Below, piece by piece: positions 49,801 to 56,853 of a stretch of DNA of 64,000 nucleotides. Under the pieces are notes generated by a model. The model did not search any database and was not told the origin of the DNA. It was given only the letters and a program-made list of their open reading frames with translations. The DNA is from Halobellus sp. MBLA0158 (GTDB taxonomy: Archaea > Halobacteriota > Halobacteria > Halobacteriales > Haloferacaceae): the NCBI RefSeq assembly GCF_041477585.1, contig NZ_JBGNYA010000001.1, positions 620,001 through 684,000 of the forward strand, written 5' to 3'. The translations under genes and the position numbers were made by a program. The number at the start of each line of letters is the position of its first letter. Position 1 is the first letter of the stretch.

Positions 49801-51697
49801 TGGTCGATACAACCACTCTCTCTGCATTTGGCGAAACTGAAAAACTATAAACATCCGTCTCATCAGCCACTCGCGTTAAACTACCACTGAACCGGTTCGC
49901 TGTAGATTCATAGCTATTATTATAGATCGCGTTGTGAACATTTGTTCCACCATATCCGGATGCATAATTTAGGCGATTTCTTACTGGGTGAGTCGTACCA
50001 ATAATTGCAGCCTTAATCTCAGCTGCTCCAGCCTCAGGATATGCCTGCTTGTACATTGCCGCTACCCCAGCTACGTGCGGAGCCGCCATACTCGAACCAG
50101 CCTTCGTCCCGTATTCAGAGGCACCAGGTGGAGAAACGACAGGAGCCGTAATATACTCCCCAGGCGCAACTACATCCGGCTTAGTCCGTCCATCAACGGG
50201 GAGATCAAGATTATTGGAATCAGATACTTCCCCTAGCCGACTAGCCACACCATAAGGTTCGAACTCAGAAGAGCCATCTAACGATGAGCCAACGGTAAGT
50301 GCATTCTTTGCCAAACCAGGAGACGTGACATTTTCAACTATTCCATACTCTTCGGAATCATCCCCATAATTCCCACCAGAGAACAGAACAAGAGTATCTG
50401 GGTGATTATTAGCCCATTCATCAGTAGAGTGAGCCCCTTGATCATATCCACCGCCACTATCGTGACCCCAACTATTGCTGATAATAGTTGCACCAGCCTG
50501 TTCTACTTTATTATATAGATCGTCATACCCTGGTCCAATGATATTTCCGCAATTATTCACCTCAAACCCTCCAGTATCGTTGAAAATGCGCGAAATAACT
50601 AGTGTAGCTTCGGGGGCAACCCCGGTTAGGGTCCTACCTTCGTGAGTTCCTTCGCCTGCGACAGTACCAGCAACGTGAGTTCCGTGGTCATTGTCGATAC
50701 CTGTATACGGCGCCTCAGGATCTACATCGCATCCTGCCCAATCATAGGAGTCAATAATATTAATCCCGGAAAAATGTGGATGATCGGAATCAATACCGGT
50801 GTCAATTATACCTACTCTTACTCCTTCCCCGTCATACTGTGAATCAACTTTGTGGGCGCCAACTAATCGGCGTCCTTCGGCCACGCTTGGATTTGGTTCC
50901 TGGTATTTTTCGATCCACGCAACCTTGTTTATTGATTGTAACTGTCTGATCTGAGAAACAGTTAGACTGCCTCGATAGGTGGTATTGTCAATACGACTTA
51001 AATTCGAATAGGATAACCTCTCAAAAGTTCTGATACTCACTTCATACTCTCCAGTAGCATTAGATATTGTAGAATTCAATGAGGGAGATATCTTCCATTT
51101 TGGTTTAATATCTATGATTGAACGAACAAATTGAATTTCATTTATTGAATTGATTTCTTCTGGAGGAATTGCAACATAGTATGTTCCATCAGTTACTGTT
51201 TCTACGAAAACAACGTCTTTACTACGAAGCTCACTGATTGCGTCTGTTGGCTTGTCTGCATAGAACTGTAGAATTGTCCAGTAAGTATCATTTGAAGACG
51301 TGTTAGAGATATTATCCTGTTCTATTTGAACGCCTTCTTTTGGAGTCACATTACCTGTACGAAGGGGAATTACGTACGAATTTGATTCAGAGTCTTCAGA
51401 AGTAGATGCTATAGAAGCACCTGTCAATCTCTCATTCTTTGGCTCGTTAACTTCGGTTAGATTGCCCATCAGAGTCTTCGTACTATTATTGGAATCGGGT
51501 TCGGTAGAATTTGATTTAGAACTCTCTACTGGTGGATTACTATCCGCTGTTGTGGATTCAGTATTACTTTCAGAAATATGGTTATCGTTAATTGATTTCC
51601 CCGGATCAGCGATCGCCGTACCTCCGACCGGTGCCGGAACTGTCGATAGCACCAGCATTAAAGCCAAAAAGAGCGCACACAGGCCCCTTTCACGCAT
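40823..51697 (-). CDS. Giant cell-surface subtilase with FN3, PKD and 24 GLUG repeats and a PGF-CTERM anchor
   Basis: A 3624-residue exported protein. It starts with a Sec signal (LCALFLALMLVLSTVPAPVG), then a Thr/Ser/Asn-rich linker and a pro-region. The S8 protease has Asp299 (VGIIDTGIDSDHPHF), His338 (NDHGTHVAGTVAG) and Ser536 (GSSMAAPHVAGVAA). FN3-like domains follow (about 834-1022 and 1343-1430), a PKD domain (about 1436-1510), 24 GLUG repeats (about 1746-2423), a strand-repeat region that may be a beta-propeller (about 2856-3110), surface beta domains, a CARDB-like domain (about 3480-3585), a Thr-rich stem and a PGF-CTERM tail. NxS/T sites are very common, suggesting N-glycosylation. 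The tail should be processed and lipid-anchored by archaeosortase. Probable role: adhesion and proteolysis at cell contact. ATG at 51697; TTG at 51703 is an alternative. Confidence 0.9.
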   Translation of the reverse strand: MRERGLCALFLALMLVLSTVPAPVGGTAIADPGKSINDNHISESNTESTTADSNPPVESSKSNSTEPDSNNSTKTLMGNLTEVNEPKNERLTGASIASTSEDSESNSYVIPLRTGNVTPKEGVQIEQDNISNTSSNDTYWTILQFYADKPTDAISELRSKDVVFVETVTDGTYYVAIPPEEINSINEIQFVRSIIDIKPKWKISPSLNSTISNATGEYEVSIRTFERLSYSNLSRIDNTTYRGSLTVSQIRQLQSINKVAWIEKYQEPNPSVAEGRRLVGAHKVDSQYDGEGVRVGIIDTGIDSDHPHFSGINIIDSYDWAGCDVDPEAPYTGIDNDHGTHVAGTVAGEGTHEGRTLTGVAPEATLVISRIFNDTGGFEVNNCGNIIGPGYDDLYNKVEQAGATIISNSWGHDSGGGYDQGAHSTDEWANNHPDTLVLFSGGNYGDDSEEYGIVENVTSPGLAKNALTVGSSLDGSSEFEPYGVASRLGEVSDSNNLDLPVDGRTKPDVVAPGEYITAPVVSPPGASEYGTKAGSSMAAPHVAGVAAMYKQAYPEAGAAEIKAAIIGTTHPVRNRLNYASGYGGTNVHNAIYNNSYESTANRFSGSLTRVADETDVYSFSVSPNAERVVVSTTWLDPESSISSSDTLVNDIDVCVGPVDDPSKYCADGDTNNVRKISIQDPESTGDWQITVDGNGIDPLHPTENYAGLVRVITEESTLSVDVPSEVIVTKGNNVTLPVTVQGTGAPVAAVTGEVSFNSESELAFNGSDRDFKVLPIGDLSSGYQNQAAAEIQTSEDTSLGSHSLSVTVSGVDNERGSISKSVNLNVVESSSLQPPSNPSPTDAASNIPTDSILEWESNNPDSVSYDIYLEKGDQTPALVAEDQSDTSYDPAGLEAGTTYYWKIVAEDGQGNTVESNLWSFTTRGSGSDSPSAPSNPVPENDSIGFSGDVTLSWSGSSNSDVSYNVYFGANSDPGFYTTTSSSEVTVSGLDRGTTYYWRVVADDGQTTSSSGVWTFSTSSGDSSISISDISFENDDRDGPMEIKDNQLEFGYMNYVEHIDGVQESDYDLRVVNERGTVIGVEEDNANEGEEFATDLELEGGALFREPGTYTVDAIVRHSISGDTFETSATVDVEHSPPEDEMSILPIEPRPYEEVTLDVSHIEEDTCDTGIEGYSWYVYKGDPDDGQVDVIKEEQGSSLSSTDLQLEGADEYTVTVSDTADVDGCVIDETTLYVEDDFGPDLDINGLSVPDTGSAGNPVSASVSMENTGSTQANYIIRFKADGNIVETETYHVDAGESDEESVSLSLTEGDHTISAEVIDASNERHALSESITINQNNPPEEPSNPSPGDGADSVGTDTVLQWSGDDPDGDAVSYDVYLEKGDPTPDEQVASGQSQSSYSPSNLERGSVYYWQIVATDEHGLTTRSPVWSFTTVVGPSASFSYSPQSPSIGSTVSFDASESEDPSGSIESYEWDFDGDGSIEATGISPDYTFNSAGEKVVSLTVTDSSGLVDTTSSTISVQEDVDESAPSISLSKTDGSALRINLTSSEPLSRISVDLIRGTTVVTNLRRSDFIERDVDNHTYTSNYSVDGSGDYTAILRTAEDSGGNDGGSGQSDTISIPDDSGDDRGDGSLVDIDASDLPGGGTRADPYQVSNASELQAMEDDPNAHYELVADIDASRTAQWGNERGFDPVSSFSGSLDGNNHTVTGLTIERPNESGIGLFSYIESATIEYVSLAQLGATGSEDVGGLAGSVGNSTVQNVAVSGNVQGSGFSVGGLAGNAYANSAIQDVTASGNVTGSNDVGGLVGSVDNSMIKSAIASGNVTGSGSVGGLVGEAEDNSRLQNISASGTVTGSSFVGGIVGFSASNSTIKSAAASGDVNGSSYFVGGLVGKARDNGTIQSATASGNVNGSDNVGGLVGRIIYNTALRNVTASGNVTGSSEVGGLVGQSRYNSTIKSATASGNVMGFENDVGGLVGDTIGNSTIKSAAASGDVNGSDFVGGLVGSSYSNSTIKSAAASGNVTGSYYAVGGLVGNAEGNSTLRNITASGNVEGIVGLGGLIGVSASYSTIQNATASGNVTGTYSLGGLVGDAKDHSSLQNVSASGDVNGSYSVGGLAGDVYNNSTLYDGRASGKVTGVDRVGGLVGSTYDNANIESSYATGNVSGTELIGGLVGSNNENSAVKSSYATGNVSGTEVIGGLVGYNDGNGIVTSSNASGYVNGSGWVGGLVAYNSDNTTVIASYATGNVNGTFQVGGLIGRNDNFNSLSQGGRVTLSYATGNVSGTYFTGGLIGINSDNATVESSYSTGNVNGSEVTGGFVGSAVHNSTIQNVTASGDVTGSTQVGGLVGENENDSVIQSAKASGNVTGSTQVGGLVGRNLGATIRDSFAVGYVTGDTQVGGLVGRNSGTVMDSYWDEQATGQTTSAGSAIGLTTAEMQGSAAASNMSGLDFDNIWVTKPSDYPVLAWDIDTGGDSDSPKELELTYPDVLYTISNPRKDPTVISNLVAVESDTELAFDNGSNYQFVFVREGQPQFTASVTESVTIANDSEFALLFFGSQGDPVSGSPKLHRYTSTGVEKYNLTVESGSIPTERGLINYSIKLRSEDGEAVAATASRPLIFGYEGEPTTSINDDTITVSMPKQFFPRDTEAILRVYDTAKTWEATPILTRTLRVDNNTDSFRTNISQSVLPAGDYGYVVSLETPSGASLNISTSFTDDALSVTPVENVSNIASFSETVRLGSDQVDADLAGQIRVEKSVASSDKTSVDVLRSSSTNYSIAISAPDDAENVTFYLQTQAISASQDIDDLTMYLDGEEQPFVVNKSGGPGQSSWVAFNVPHFSTRTVSFTTTSNWSRSYETDQAATSRFGELIKAGDGGVVLAGVTDANVSDSGSETNVTVLKAGSDGNREWITTADPGYVDTSKDIIRTSDGGFVTVGIDTFVKLDSNGSVVWQRADDLSGGTYEAIVESDGSAMFLAGNTCCSDDRKSRFIRTDSGGVEQWNRTLSITNDSYGALSYSGAGLGDGAVFSVAGFNSEPTYLYALQADGSKRWERTVPNLSSPQLQTLPDGDILVTGTNETTGSLRVVRVTPSNNVEWDRTYDTGPPIDVTVFDGNISAVTEDKEILRLSDSGDRMGVGNYSVPENTTVYSAVQTGLGEFVLGGDQGATEAESQFWLSKITVSSTNTTTETSPEVRSAVQYRQADGSPAIEVAFSEPVQNLSGNFELYADGAQIDTTNTTVQIDGGRAVIELDQVIISELTLRLEDGIVSTEDVPLDTPQNVSVTRAPVSVHSGDNVGVYRGSILAVVTDTVNSDVTISQNGTLVQELSTGSDSRIALLDTEAVSTGDYQVSVAGVETSTFEVARLEFAASVDSSTVNTSATLSGTIESNVAAREIRIGLVNESSSSVAVSQVYTLDGQGEAAFSFDLADTDISAGDYQIRVTDRFTGIQRQVASINVTSTDGDSSDGGGGTGPGGGGSDDGEISTEITDLTLTRTTIDEGDSVGVEAVVYNNGTETTNASYTLEVYRDGTLQEGIGSSSQVDNLEPGENATLVYLPTFEEPGEYTLIVGDQLATLTVQNTSTTTTTTEEPISTTPAETTGSEAPGFGPLATIIALVGAAVLLFSRRGSV
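44430..46462 (-). repeat. Array of 24 GLUG repeats inside the giant gene
   Basis: About 84-bp units encode about 28 residues each: VGGLVGxxxxNSTIxxxxAS then GNVTGSxx. Units differ at many positions, so this is an old, selected protein repeat and not a recent DNA duplication. One unit (near 44.9 kb) is longer by 6 residues. GLUG repeats stack as a beta-helix and occur in surface adhesins. Confidence 0.85.
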
Positions 51698-51703
51698 ACG
51701 CAA

Positions 51704-51799
51704 ACAGGCTAATCTGTTGACACTTAATTCTGGTGCGGCCTTTGGATTAAACGGAAGCTTTTCCTAGTGCTCCGGCCAGCACCAAGTATTTAGAAAATG
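51704..51799 (-). promoter_or_regulatory. Promoter of the giant surface protein gene
   Basis: On the minus strand a TATA-like TTTAATCC (about 51752-51745) lies some 50 nt before the start. GTGCT-CCGGCC-AGCAC (about 51767-51782) could end the lipoprotein transcript. The giant gene can therefore have its own promoter, although read-through from the lipoprotein gene is possible. Confidence 0.4.
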
Positions 51800-52384
51800 C
51801 TATTTTGAAGAAGCCGGATGAACTGGCACCTTATTTTTTAATCCACCTTGTATATTGATATCAAACGTGAAGTGATCCAACCGGGTTCTTTCATTTATTT
51901 TTATAATCAGTGTTTCAATTGTAAGCGTAGAAAGACTATTACCTCCACTGCAGTTTTCCTCTATATCAATTGTAATTGTCTGGTTCTCTTTAGCCACTGT
52001 TTTCACTGGATGTGAGCATTGACTGCTTGAACGAGTTTGTACGACCAGAATCGTTTTATTTCGCAGATTTGTATTTCGGATCGATTCTGAGGTTGAGTTG
52101 TTAGTTTCTTCAGCGATCCGGTCATAATTCAGTGAGACAAGTTGACTACGATTTTCGATTAACAAGGCTCTACTACCGTTATAATACGACCTTGTCGAGA
52201 TTAGTCCGCCTTCAATAACCGGAATCATATCACTCTGCTTAAAATCAATAGTTTCAAAACCGATTTTCTGTCCCTCCAGCTCTGGTTCGTCCTCACTACC
52301 TCCAGGATCAGAAACAGAGTTAGACACACAACCCGAGGTTAGGACTGTAACAGCAAGAAGAATAATCAGTAACAAACGACCCAT
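51800..52384 (-). CDS. Putative lipoprotein (194 residues)
   Basis: A lipoprotein signal with lipobox LLIILLAVTVLTSGC (Cys19) and a Ser/Asp/Glu-rich linker. The soluble domain has about seven predicted strands and several N-glycosylation sites (NNST, NKT, NQT, NCS); two Cys in its second half may form a disulfide. Not a known family. Directly upstream of the giant protease on the same strand, it could help fold, anchor or inhibit it. Confidence 0.7.
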   Translation of the reverse strand: MGRLLLIILLAVTVLTSGCVSNSVSDPGGSEDEPELEGQKIGFETIDFKQSDMIPVIEGGLISTRSYYNGSRALLIENRSQLVSLNYDRIAEETNNSTSESIRNTNLRNKTILVVQTRSSSQCSHPVKTVAKENQTITIDIEENCSGGNSLSTLTIETLIIKINERTRLDHFTFDINIQGGLKNKVPVHPASSK

Positions 52385-52588
52385 ACAACATATTAGTCAG
52401 ATAGAGGTTTAAAAAAGTAGGAAGGAATACGTGCATCTCAAAGATCCTCTACTTCGATGTCTGAGGAGTCTTGTGGTAATCCTAGACCGTTTCGACCGAG
52501 AAATTTCAAATAAGGGGGGATATATCCCTGAAATTGAATGGCGATCCTATCGAACTCGTCAACCAATTTCTCTTCCTCTATTAGTGTT

Positions 52589-53035
52589 TCACCATTGGTC
52601 GAGCCCGGCTTGCTGTGTGAGGACTTCGGTAGCTTCCATTACTTTTCGGTTGCCGGATTTCCGCAGTACCAGGTTTTCGTACTGTTCTTGGCCGTGGAGA
52701 TCGGCTTGGTTCTCCAAGTACCGTTCGGCTTGTTCTATAGAGCCGAAGAACGGATCGACCGTGTCTTCCCCTGTCTCTGAGTGGTAGAGTACTCCTTGTT
52801 CTCCGCTCCAGTAGTACTGGGTGCCGCCATCCGGCAACAACTCACCTTCTTCCTCTTTTTCCTTTGTTTGTATGGCTTTCCGGTAATGAGCTTCAGGAAA
52901 GTAGTTCTCCAGTTCGTAGCGGAGAGGTCCGGAGAATGTGGTGCCGCCTCTAAGATTCAACCAGTACGGCTTCTCCTCCTCAACAAACCGTTTCTCTTCC
53001 TGATATTCTTCAAGCAGTTCGTCTACCTCTCGGAT
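52589..53035 (-). CDS. Hypothetical protein with PDGGT motif, paralogue of its upstream neighbour; start uncertain
   Basis: The frame is open from 53040 to 52589. The first ordinary start is TTG at 52960 (123 residues). However, the 25 codons before it read REVDELLEEYQEEKRFVEEE and then KPYW, clearly coding. They have no ATG/GTG/TTG, only an ATC (53035-53033) placed 5 nt after a good ribosome site GAGGGTGAT. The body (GPLRYELENYFPEAHYRKAI, LLPDGGTQYYW) resembles the 110-residue protein upstream (GYFTQSQLETAGAYRTDLDP, LFPDGGT). Either a rare start codon is used or the gene has lost its start. Confidence 0.5.
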   Translation of the reverse strand: MREVDELLEEYQEEKRFVEEEKPYWLNLRGGTTFSGPLRYELENYFPEAHYRKAIQTKEKEEEGELLPDGGTQYYWSGEQGVLYHSETGEDTVDPFFGSIEQAERYLENQADLHGQEQYENLVLRKSGNRKVMEATEVLTQQAGLDQW

Positions 53036-53355
53036 CGTGGATCACCCTCTTCGTATTCTGTTTCAAGTAGTGCTTGGAGCTCAGTCTCATACACTCCAAC
53101 TATGTCTTCCACAGTACCTCCGTCCGGAAACAACGGCTCCTCCTCATCCGGATCTAGATCGGTACGGTAAGCACCCGCAGTTTCCAACTGGCTTTGGGTG
53201 AAGTAGCCGTACTCCCAGTTCCCGTACGTATTCGGAGATTTTACCCGGCCGAAGTAGACGCCGTCCTCTTCTTTGTCGTAAGCCTCCCACTCCCAATCAG
53301 GAAGCAAAGCCGCCTCCCAAGACGCGAGCGGTTCTTCTTCCTCATAATCTGTCAT
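53023..53355 (-). CDS. Hypothetical 110-residue acidic protein with PDGGT motif
   Basis: Acidic and Trp/Tyr-rich (ASWEAALLPDWEWEAYDKEE, GVYFGRVKSPNTYGNWEYGY), with a conserved-looking LFPDGGTVEDIVGVY end. It is related in layout to the following protein, so the two arose by tandem duplication. Function unknown; small paired acidic proteins are frequent on such elements. Overlaps the downstream frame by a few bases if the ATC start is used there. Confidence 0.55.
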   Translation of the reverse strand: MTDYEEEEPLASWEAALLPDWEWEAYDKEEDGVYFGRVKSPNTYGNWEYGYFTQSQLETAGAYRTDLDPDEEEPLFPDGGTVEDIVGVYETELQALLETEYEEGDPRSER

Positions 53356-53435
53356 AGTAAGTCGAAGTTCAACAGGGCAAATTGAGGAAGATGTTTAGAT
53401 ACCTGATTTCAGATGAAGTTTGAGAGGCTTTTTTT

Positions 53436-53846
53436 CTAGTCGGTAGCGTGTTCTCCGAGAAATTCTTCCGCTGTCAGTATTGGAATATCTCTGAATTCGT
53501 TGAGTTGGAGCAGATCGGAGTCACCGGAGATCAGGTAGTCTGCGTCGACTGCGGCCGCACATTCCAAGAAGATATCATCGGCAGAATCAACGGAAGCGGA
53601 TACGTTGATCTTTGAATCTGCGAACTCAAACTCGGCGACAACTATCTCCAGAAACGACTGCTTCTCCTTCTCTGTGAAGGGAAACTTGTCGTATTCAAGA
53701 ACCTGTGAAAACTCATCAATCATCTCCTGAGTCGCATACGCCTCAATTTCATCCTCGAACACGAGTTGAAGACACTGCTCTGGTTTCCCATTCCAGCCAA
53801 GCGCCGAAATCAAGATATTAGTATCCAGTACTACCCGCGTGCCCAT
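53436..53846 (-). CDS. PIN-domain toxin (VapC-like)
   Basis: A 136-residue PIN RNase. Catalytic acids: VVLDTNILISALGWNG (Asp8), Glu in EMIDEFSQVL, Asp pair in SVDSADDIFLECAAAVDADY, and LISGDSDLLQL. Matches the PIN-family toxins named 'putative toxin-antitoxin system toxin component'. The start is embedded in the antitoxin gene (16-nt overlap), so the antitoxin is translated first, as usual. The second TA module of this element. Confidence 0.88.
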   Translation of the reverse strand: MGTRVVLDTNILISALGWNGKPEQCLQLVFEDEIEAYATQEMIDEFSQVLEYDKFPFTEKEKQSFLEIVVAEFEFADSKINVSASVDSADDIFLECAAAVDADYLISGDSDLLQLNEFRDIPILTAEEFLGEHATD

Positions 53847-54088
53847 TCTACCGCATCCTCAACCTCATCTTCGCTGATATCCTGCTCGTTGAACCGTTTT
53901 TGAACCTTCTCGCTCAACCGGTCATACTCTTCCTGGACGTCAAAATCGATTTTCTTGAACATCACGCCATCTTCAACTGAAACAGCGATAAACCGGTCAG
54001 ACGGCTCAAAGCCCGCTTCTTCACGTATCTCCTTTGGAACCACCAACTGCCCCTTCGGAGACATCTTCACAACATCTTCCCCACTCAT
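53831..54088 (-). CDS. AbrB/SpoVT-type antitoxin (VapB-like)
   Basis: An 85-residue protein with the swapped-hairpin AbrB motif VVKMSPKGQLVVPKEIREEA, followed by GFEPSDRFIAVSVEDGVMFK, and an acidic helical tail that would wrap the PIN toxin. It binds its own promoter in most systems. The start is directly after an AT-rich leader (ATTTAAATTTTAAAC on the minus strand). Overlaps vapC. Confidence 0.9.
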   Translation of the reverse strand: MSGEDVVKMSPKGQLVVPKEIREEAGFEPSDRFIAVSVEDGVMFKKIDFDVQEEYDRLSEKVQKRFNEQDISEDEVEDAVEWARG

Positions 54089-54139
54089 AACTGTAAAACA
54101 ATTAAACAGTTTAAAATTTAAATAAATAAGTAGTAGACT

Positions 54140-55141
54140 CTACGCTTGTATCTCGTGTTGCTGCATTAGTTCTCTCAGGGATTCGTCTTCGCCTTGCCAG
54201 TACTGAGTGTCTTCCTGTGAGTCAATCCGTTGTTGCACACGGCGTTCTACTGTTTCCCGACCCAAATATTCAGGATCAGGTATCTCGCTGTACCCGTTTT
54301 CAAGTAGTTTTGAGGCAGATTCGAACCCGTGGTCCAGTTCGTAGTCAGGGATAGAGTCGTCACTGTAGTGTGTAAGTGCTCGTGTAGCCGCGTTATACGT
54401 CTCCCACAACGTCGGATTATCCGGATCCGCAACTTCAGCCTGAAGAGCATTGAGTAGGTCGGGTACAGGCTGCTCCAAGTACTCACCAACCCCATTCTCC
54501 AGGAGAACCAGTAATGCTTCATCCTGATTCAACAGCTCCCGGTTCTGGGCCTGCGAAAGCCTGTGTTCGATCTCTGCCGGCGATTCGAGGACAGCGTCAA
54601 CCGCGTTGTACGTCAATCCTGGTTGGAACTGTTCACTGTGACTCTGCTCGAAATGCAGGTCGGTGACAAAAGCCATCATACCATTACTACAGACCTGTCG
54701 CTCCGCACCAACGTCGTACTTCAACGCGTGAAAACCCGAGTGTCCACTCCTCACTTTCAATCCTAGGTCGATCGGGTCATCCTGGGATGCGTAGACTGTT
54801 GCTCCGTCAAAATCGAGTTTAGCACTCATCTTATGGGCTGTAGGAGACAAGGAAACACTGCCTCGCACATCCAAGTTCTGATCACTGTGCCGGTCGACAG
54901 CATCACCAACCGTCTCTAAAATATCACCGTACTGGATAACGTTGTAGAACTCTTCGTTGCTGGAAACAACTCCCGTAGCACGTCCATCATCCGTCCACAA
55001 ACTATCACGGTAACGAACACGCTCCCACTCACCCATTTCTTCGTGGTGAGCATACACGTCCTGCCTCTCCACCTCCGGCAACTGTTCCGCGGTTTCGTAT
55101 AATTCGTCTAAATCATCGAAACTGTAGCGTTCAGATTGAAT
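54140..55141 (-). CDS. DUF932-family protein with possible ATT start
   Basis: Recognisable as DUF932 by KVRSGHSGFHALKYDVGAER and QVCSNGMM, domains common in plasmids, phages and integrative elements with unknown role in DNA metabolism. The standard frame would begin with TTG at 55081 (313 residues). But 20 clearly coding codons precede it (QSERYSFDDLDELYETAEQL) without ATG/GTG/TTG. An ATT at 55141-55139 stands 6 nt after a strong ribosome site AGGTGAT. An ATT start (333 residues) is therefore proposed. Confidence 0.7.
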   Translation of the reverse strand: MQSERYSFDDLDELYETAEQLPEVERQDVYAHHEEMGEWERVRYRDSLWTDDGRATGVVSSNEEFYNVIQYGDILETVGDAVDRHSDQNLDVRGSVSLSPTAHKMSAKLDFDGATVYASQDDPIDLGLKVRSGHSGFHALKYDVGAERQVCSNGMMAFVTDLHFEQSHSEQFQPGLTYNAVDAVLESPAEIEHRLSQAQNRELLNQDEALLVLLENGVGEYLEQPVPDLLNALQAEVADPDNPTLWETYNAATRALTHYSDDSIPDYELDHGFESASKLLENGYSEIPDPEYLGRETVERRVQQRIDSQEDTQYWQGEDESLRELMQQHEIQA

Positions 55142-55212
55142 TAGTGAATCACCTTTCGGCTAGATGAAGGAATTAAAACAAACTGTATAGTATAACCAGT
55201 AGAGGCCGTGTT

Positions 55213-56853
55213 TCAGTTGCTGTCCGAATCACTTTGAAGCAAAGTTTTTCGCTGCTCGATACTGGGATGTGCATCTGATAACGCGAAATTTCCGTAGTAA
55301 AATCCGTAGATACGATCCCAGAGATTACGGACCCTCTCTGAGCGAAAATTGTTGATCGTCGGGGAGAACTCAGGTACAACATTATGTACCGATTCGTACC
55401 GGATGCTTTGAAGCCGATCTAAAGCATCCGCCAGTGACTCCTGACCCACCTTGTTAGCAGCGTATTCGTCAGCACGGTGCTCCCGTTCCCTGAATCCTAA
55501 CACACTGAACAAGACGTTTCGACCAGTGAAAACAAAGGGGCTCAAGGCTCCCACTAAGACCGCTATACGGGTATCACCGTACTCAAGATGAGCTTGTTCG
55601 TGAGCAACAACCGCCTCCAACTCTTCCTCTTCAAGCTCGTCAAGTAATCCCTCAGATACCACGATGAACTCTCGAAAAAACAGTGAGACAGCACCTGCCA
55701 TACAGATCTCAGAATCCAAAACCCGGACCGGATACTCCGAACTCAGTTCAAGATCACGGTTCTCTGAGTTCAAGAACAAGGTGGCATTCCCGTAGATGAA
55801 GGTCGCTAGCTGATAAGCCACTCCTCCAAGAACGTAGAAGAATGGCAGTAAGGCCGCAAACAAGACGAAATACGCAGTTACAGGTCCGGTTTTACTTACG
55901 AAGGCCAGTCCTCCTACCAGGGCATATACCGATAAAACAGCAAAACCCATCGAGACGAGTACTGCAGTCAAAGCCAGAACCAAACTTTCGGTACGAGAGA
56001 ACTCGTCTAATCCGTGTTGATCGAACTGGACTGCCTCAATCTGCTGTGCTTCTCTGAACGTTCTAATGCAGTACGCAGCTATAAATAAAAACAGAGCTGT
56101 GGAAATGGATGCGAAAAGGAACGGCGAATACCTAAGCAAGCCGGAGAAGCTCGGATACTGCATCAAGATCAAAAATAGTGCAACCAAACCGGTCATCAGT
56201 AATAGGCCGATAAGATAGTTTCCAAAAACTCCGGGAAGACGGCCAACAGTCTGTAACAAACCTTTCTGCCACCAAAACGACCACCGAGCCACCCATTCAT
56301 TATATCGCCAGTAAACCACTGAGAGAAGTACGGCTCCGAACACTGCCAGTATCTGCAGGAATGGAGAACCACGAGTTAAGAGAACAACTAATACCAGTAC
56401 TCCAGCAACGAAAGAAGCAATCGGCATATACTGATCCCGATTCCGTCCTTTCCGCATAACGTCCTGTAAAGGACTATCAACCCCGATCTGAACCCAGATC
56501 AATAACGCGAATGTGAAAGTAAAGAGATTGGTTACCCCCATCATCAACAAAAACCTAAAACCAGAGAATATCGGGGTGATAACCGTTGAAATCAGCATTC
56601 CAATCAGCACCAACGCAGTAATCAAAAAGAGTCGAGAAGAAACGTAGACATCCTCTATCAAACAGTAACTAGATTCCCGAGCAACCAGCCTCCACTCAAA
56701 ACGGGTACCGAATAAACCTCTGAAAATTGATCGGCTGCACCGAAAGCCGCCAGATTGTGTTTCAACTACGTCTTCAGGAAGCCTCTTTCTGATCTCAAAC
56801 GGTGTTAATCCAGTCTTTGCCTCAGTTCTCCGCAGATGCAGCCACTTCGTCAT
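55213..56853 (-). CDS. M48-family membrane metalloprotease
   Basis: A 546-residue protein with about eight to nine membrane helices. The zinc motif HEQAH (His418, His422) is in ELEAVVAHEQAHLEYGDTRI; the third ligand Glu is in REREHRADEYAANK. This is the M48/HtpX/BlaR1-type layout, but the long N-terminal membrane part (~300 residues) and a soluble N-terminal segment are unlike HtpX. It may clean up membrane proteins or process the element's secreted proteins. Start is directly adjacent (TGAATG) to the upstream gene, so they are co-transcribed. Confidence 0.85.
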   Translation of the reverse strand: MTKWLHLRRTEAKTGLTPFEIRKRLPEDVVETQSGGFRCSRSIFRGLFGTRFEWRLVARESSYCLIEDVYVSSRLFLITALVLIGMLISTVITPIFSGFRFLLMMGVTNLFTFTFALLIWVQIGVDSPLQDVMRKGRNRDQYMPIASFVAGVLVLVVLLTRGSPFLQILAVFGAVLLSVVYWRYNEWVARWSFWWQKGLLQTVGRLPGVFGNYLIGLLLMTGLVALFLILMQYPSFSGLLRYSPFLFASISTALFLFIAAYCIRTFREAQQIEAVQFDQHGLDEFSRTESLVLALTAVLVSMGFAVLSVYALVGGLAFVSKTGPVTAYFVLFAALLPFFYVLGGVAYQLATFIYGNATLFLNSENRDLELSSEYPVRVLDSEICMAGAVSLFFREFIVVSEGLLDELEEEELEAVVAHEQAHLEYGDTRIAVLVGALSPFVFTGRNVLFSVLGFREREHRADEYAANKVGQESLADALDRLQSIRYESVHNVVPEFSPTINNFRSERVRNLWDRIYGFYYGNFALSDAHPSIEQRKTLLQSDSDSN

